A stretch of 7,180 nt of DNA, taken from positions 1 through 7,180 of the forward strand of contig JAGFXQ010000171.1 of assembly GCA_017861355.1 (NCBI GenBank), written 5' to 3'. The notes beneath the pieces are model-generated. The model saw only the letters and a list, made by a program, of their open reading frames with translations. It had not been told where the DNA came from and did no database searches. Position 1 is the stretch's first letter, and every line of letters begins with the position of its first letter. This stretch comes from Bacillota bacterium (GTDB lineage Bacteria; Bacillota; Clostridia; Lachnospirales; Lachnospiraceae). Positions 5,961 through 7,180 of the stretch are shown piece by piece. Position numbers and translations under genes: made by a program.

Positions 5961-5970
5961 GGTTTGTACT

Positions 5971-7176
5971 ATGTATTGTGTCCAAGAAATAGCACCCAAG
6001 GTATTCTGGGTAGGTGGCAGTGACCGACGTCTGGCACTGTTTGAGAACATGTTTCCCCTACCGAACGGTGTCGCATATAATTCCTATCTTATCACGGATG
6101 ATAAGACTGCATTAATTGATACCGTTGACCGATCCATCAGTGATTTATATCTTGAAAATGTCACTCATGTTCTTAACGGTCGTACTCTTGATTATTTGGT
6201 AATTAATCATATGGAGCCGGATCATTGTGCAAATATCGAAGAGATTGCTCGAAGATATCCACAGGTTAAGATCATTGGTAACAAGAAAACCTTCCAGTTC
6301 CTCGAGCAATTCTATTCGATGGATCTGAAGGCTAATTATTATGAGGTCAAAGAAGGTGAAGAACTTGTACTCGGAAGTACTACTCTACGCTTCTATGCAG
6401 CACCGATGGTTCATTGGCCCGAGGTTATGGTTACCTACGAGCTAAGCAATAAAATCTTATTCTCCGCGGATGCTTTTGGATCTTTCGGCGCAGATGCAGG
6501 AAACATCTTCTCTGATGAAGTTGATGAGAAGGATATGGATGAAGCAAGACGCTACTATGCTAATATCGTAGGTCGTTACGGCACCCAGGTACAGGCTTTA
6601 TTCAAGAAGATTGCCGGCCTGGAAATTAATATGATCTGTGCGCTTCACGGTCTGATCTGGCGCAAACAGGATATTCCGTTTATTCTTGATAAATATGATA
6701 AATGGAGTCGTTATGAACCGGAAAAGAAGGGTGTCGTGTTAGTCTATGCATCCATGTACGGTAATACAGAGAATGTAATGAATGCCTTAGCGAATAAGCT
6801 TGCGATCCGTGGTGTCCAAGATATGAAGATGTATGATGTGTCCAAGACTCATCCCTCCTTTATCATCTCTGATCTTTGGAAATACAGCCATATGGTACTC
6901 GGCTCTCCTACCTACAATCTGCATTTGTATTTTGTTATGGATGCATTACTAAAGGACATCTCAGTACTTGGTCTGAAGGATCGTAAGGTGTCCATCATCG
7001 GAAATCACTCCTGGGCCAGTGCCGCGATGAAGACTATGAAGTCACATATCGAAGCGATGAATAATATGGAGATCATCGGAACTCCGATGGATGTACGTTC
7101 TACCATCAAACCGGATAAGGAATTTGAGCTGGATGAAATGGCAGATGCAATCTGTGAATCGCTTAAGAATAGCTAG
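5971..7176 (+). CDS. fprA: FprA family A-type flavoprotein (flavodiiron protein)
   Basis: The 401-residue cytosolic enzyme reduces O2 to water and/or NO to N2O, using electrons usually delivered by rubredoxin. The N-terminal metallo-beta-lactamase-like domain (about residues 1-245) carries the full di-iron ligand set: His80, Glu82, Asp84 and His85 in the HxExDH motif, His148 in MVHWPE, Asp167 in SADAFGSFG and His226 in ALHGLIW. The C-terminal flavodoxin domain (about 253-400) has the FMN phosphate loop SMYGNTE at 261-267. The length matches class A enzymes with no fused rubredoxin or reductase domain, so a separate electron donor is needed, and none of the usual ones is in the window. The ATG has a perfect AGGAGG eight bases upstream. 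It is divergent from the transglycosylase and stands alone in the visible sequence, with a structured leader that may regulate it. Stop codon TAG is four bases from the window end, so its terminator is not visible. Confidence 0.97.
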   Translation: MYCVQEIAPKVFWVGGSDRRLALFENMFPLPNGVAYNSYLITDDKTALIDTVDRSISDLYLENVTHVLNGRTLDYLVINHMEPDHCANIEEIARRYPQVKIIGNKKTFQFLEQFYSMDLKANYYEVKEGEELVLGSTTLRFYAAPMVHWPEVMVTYELSNKILFSADAFGSFGADAGNIFSDEVDEKDMDEARRYYANIVGRYGTQVQALFKKIAGLEINMICALHGLIWRKQDIPFILDKYDKWSRYEPEKKGVVLVYASMYGNTENVMNALANKLAIRGVQDMKMYDVSKTHPSFIISDLWKYSHMVLGSPTYNLHLYFVMDALLKDISVLGLKDRKVSIIGNHSWASAAMKTMKSHIEAMNNMEIIGTPMDVRSTIKPDKEFELDEMADAICESLKNS

Positions 7177-7180
7177 ATCA

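Larger units (their letters stand above)
5628..5970. other. Divergent intergenic region between the transglycosylase and fprA genes
   Basis: This 343-base AT-rich stretch contains no credible gene; ORFs in it are only a few codons long and lack ribosome sites. It holds a candidate promoter for each flanking gene, a 14-base palindrome near the minus-strand promoter, and the structured leader of the plus-strand gene. The middle part (about 5707-5835) shows no recognisable site beyond scattered AT-rich tracts. Confidence 0.8.

Overview
The window looks like chromosomal DNA of a Gram-positive anaerobe of the Clostridia, most likely a Lachnospiraceae-type organism. The evidence is the AT-rich composition, strong AGGAGG ribosome sites, an A-type flavodiiron protein (FprA), a DUF5058 membrane protein and clostridial-looking protein sequences. 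No species can be fixed from the sequence alone. No tRNA, rRNA, insertion sequence, phage gene or CRISPR array is visible.

All genes from position 1 to 5627 lie on the minus strand, and only the last gene (fprA-type, 5971-7176) is on the plus strand. Read in the direction of transcription, the minus-strand genes form two groups. The first group is a soluble SLT-type lytic transglycosylase without a signal peptide (5627-4821), a DUF1905/YdeI-like protein with a TTG start (4773-4315) and a short flavodoxin-like protein (4287-3814). It ends at a rho-independent terminator at about 3732-3686. The second group starts from candidate promoters at 3677-3570. It contains a class 3 aldehyde dehydrogenase, a DMT/EamA transporter with a very histidine-rich C-terminal tail, a DUF5058 membrane protein and the start of another membrane protein that runs off the left edge. 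The 92-base gap between the transporter and the DUF5058 gene makes it uncertain that these four are one transcript.

The plus-strand gene encodes a two-domain flavodiiron protein that reduces O2 or NO to protect an anaerobe. It is separated from the transglycosylase gene by a 343-base divergent intergenic region. That region holds a sigma-A-like promoter facing each way, a 14-base perfect palindrome, and a leader of about 100 bases in front of fprA. The leader has two overlapping hairpins, and the second has a (TATT)5 repeat in its loop and pairs with part of the Shine-Dalgarno sequence.

The general theme is plausibly stress defence and housekeeping: O2/NO removal, aldehyde oxidation, possible metal or metabolite transport and cell-wall remodelling. 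The functional link between the genes is inference. I do not see a clear, wholly new multi-gene system. The observations most worth checking are the structured fprA leader, the His-tailed transporter next to an aldehyde dehydrogenase, the DUF5058/unknown membrane protein pair, and the transglycosylase without a secretion signal.
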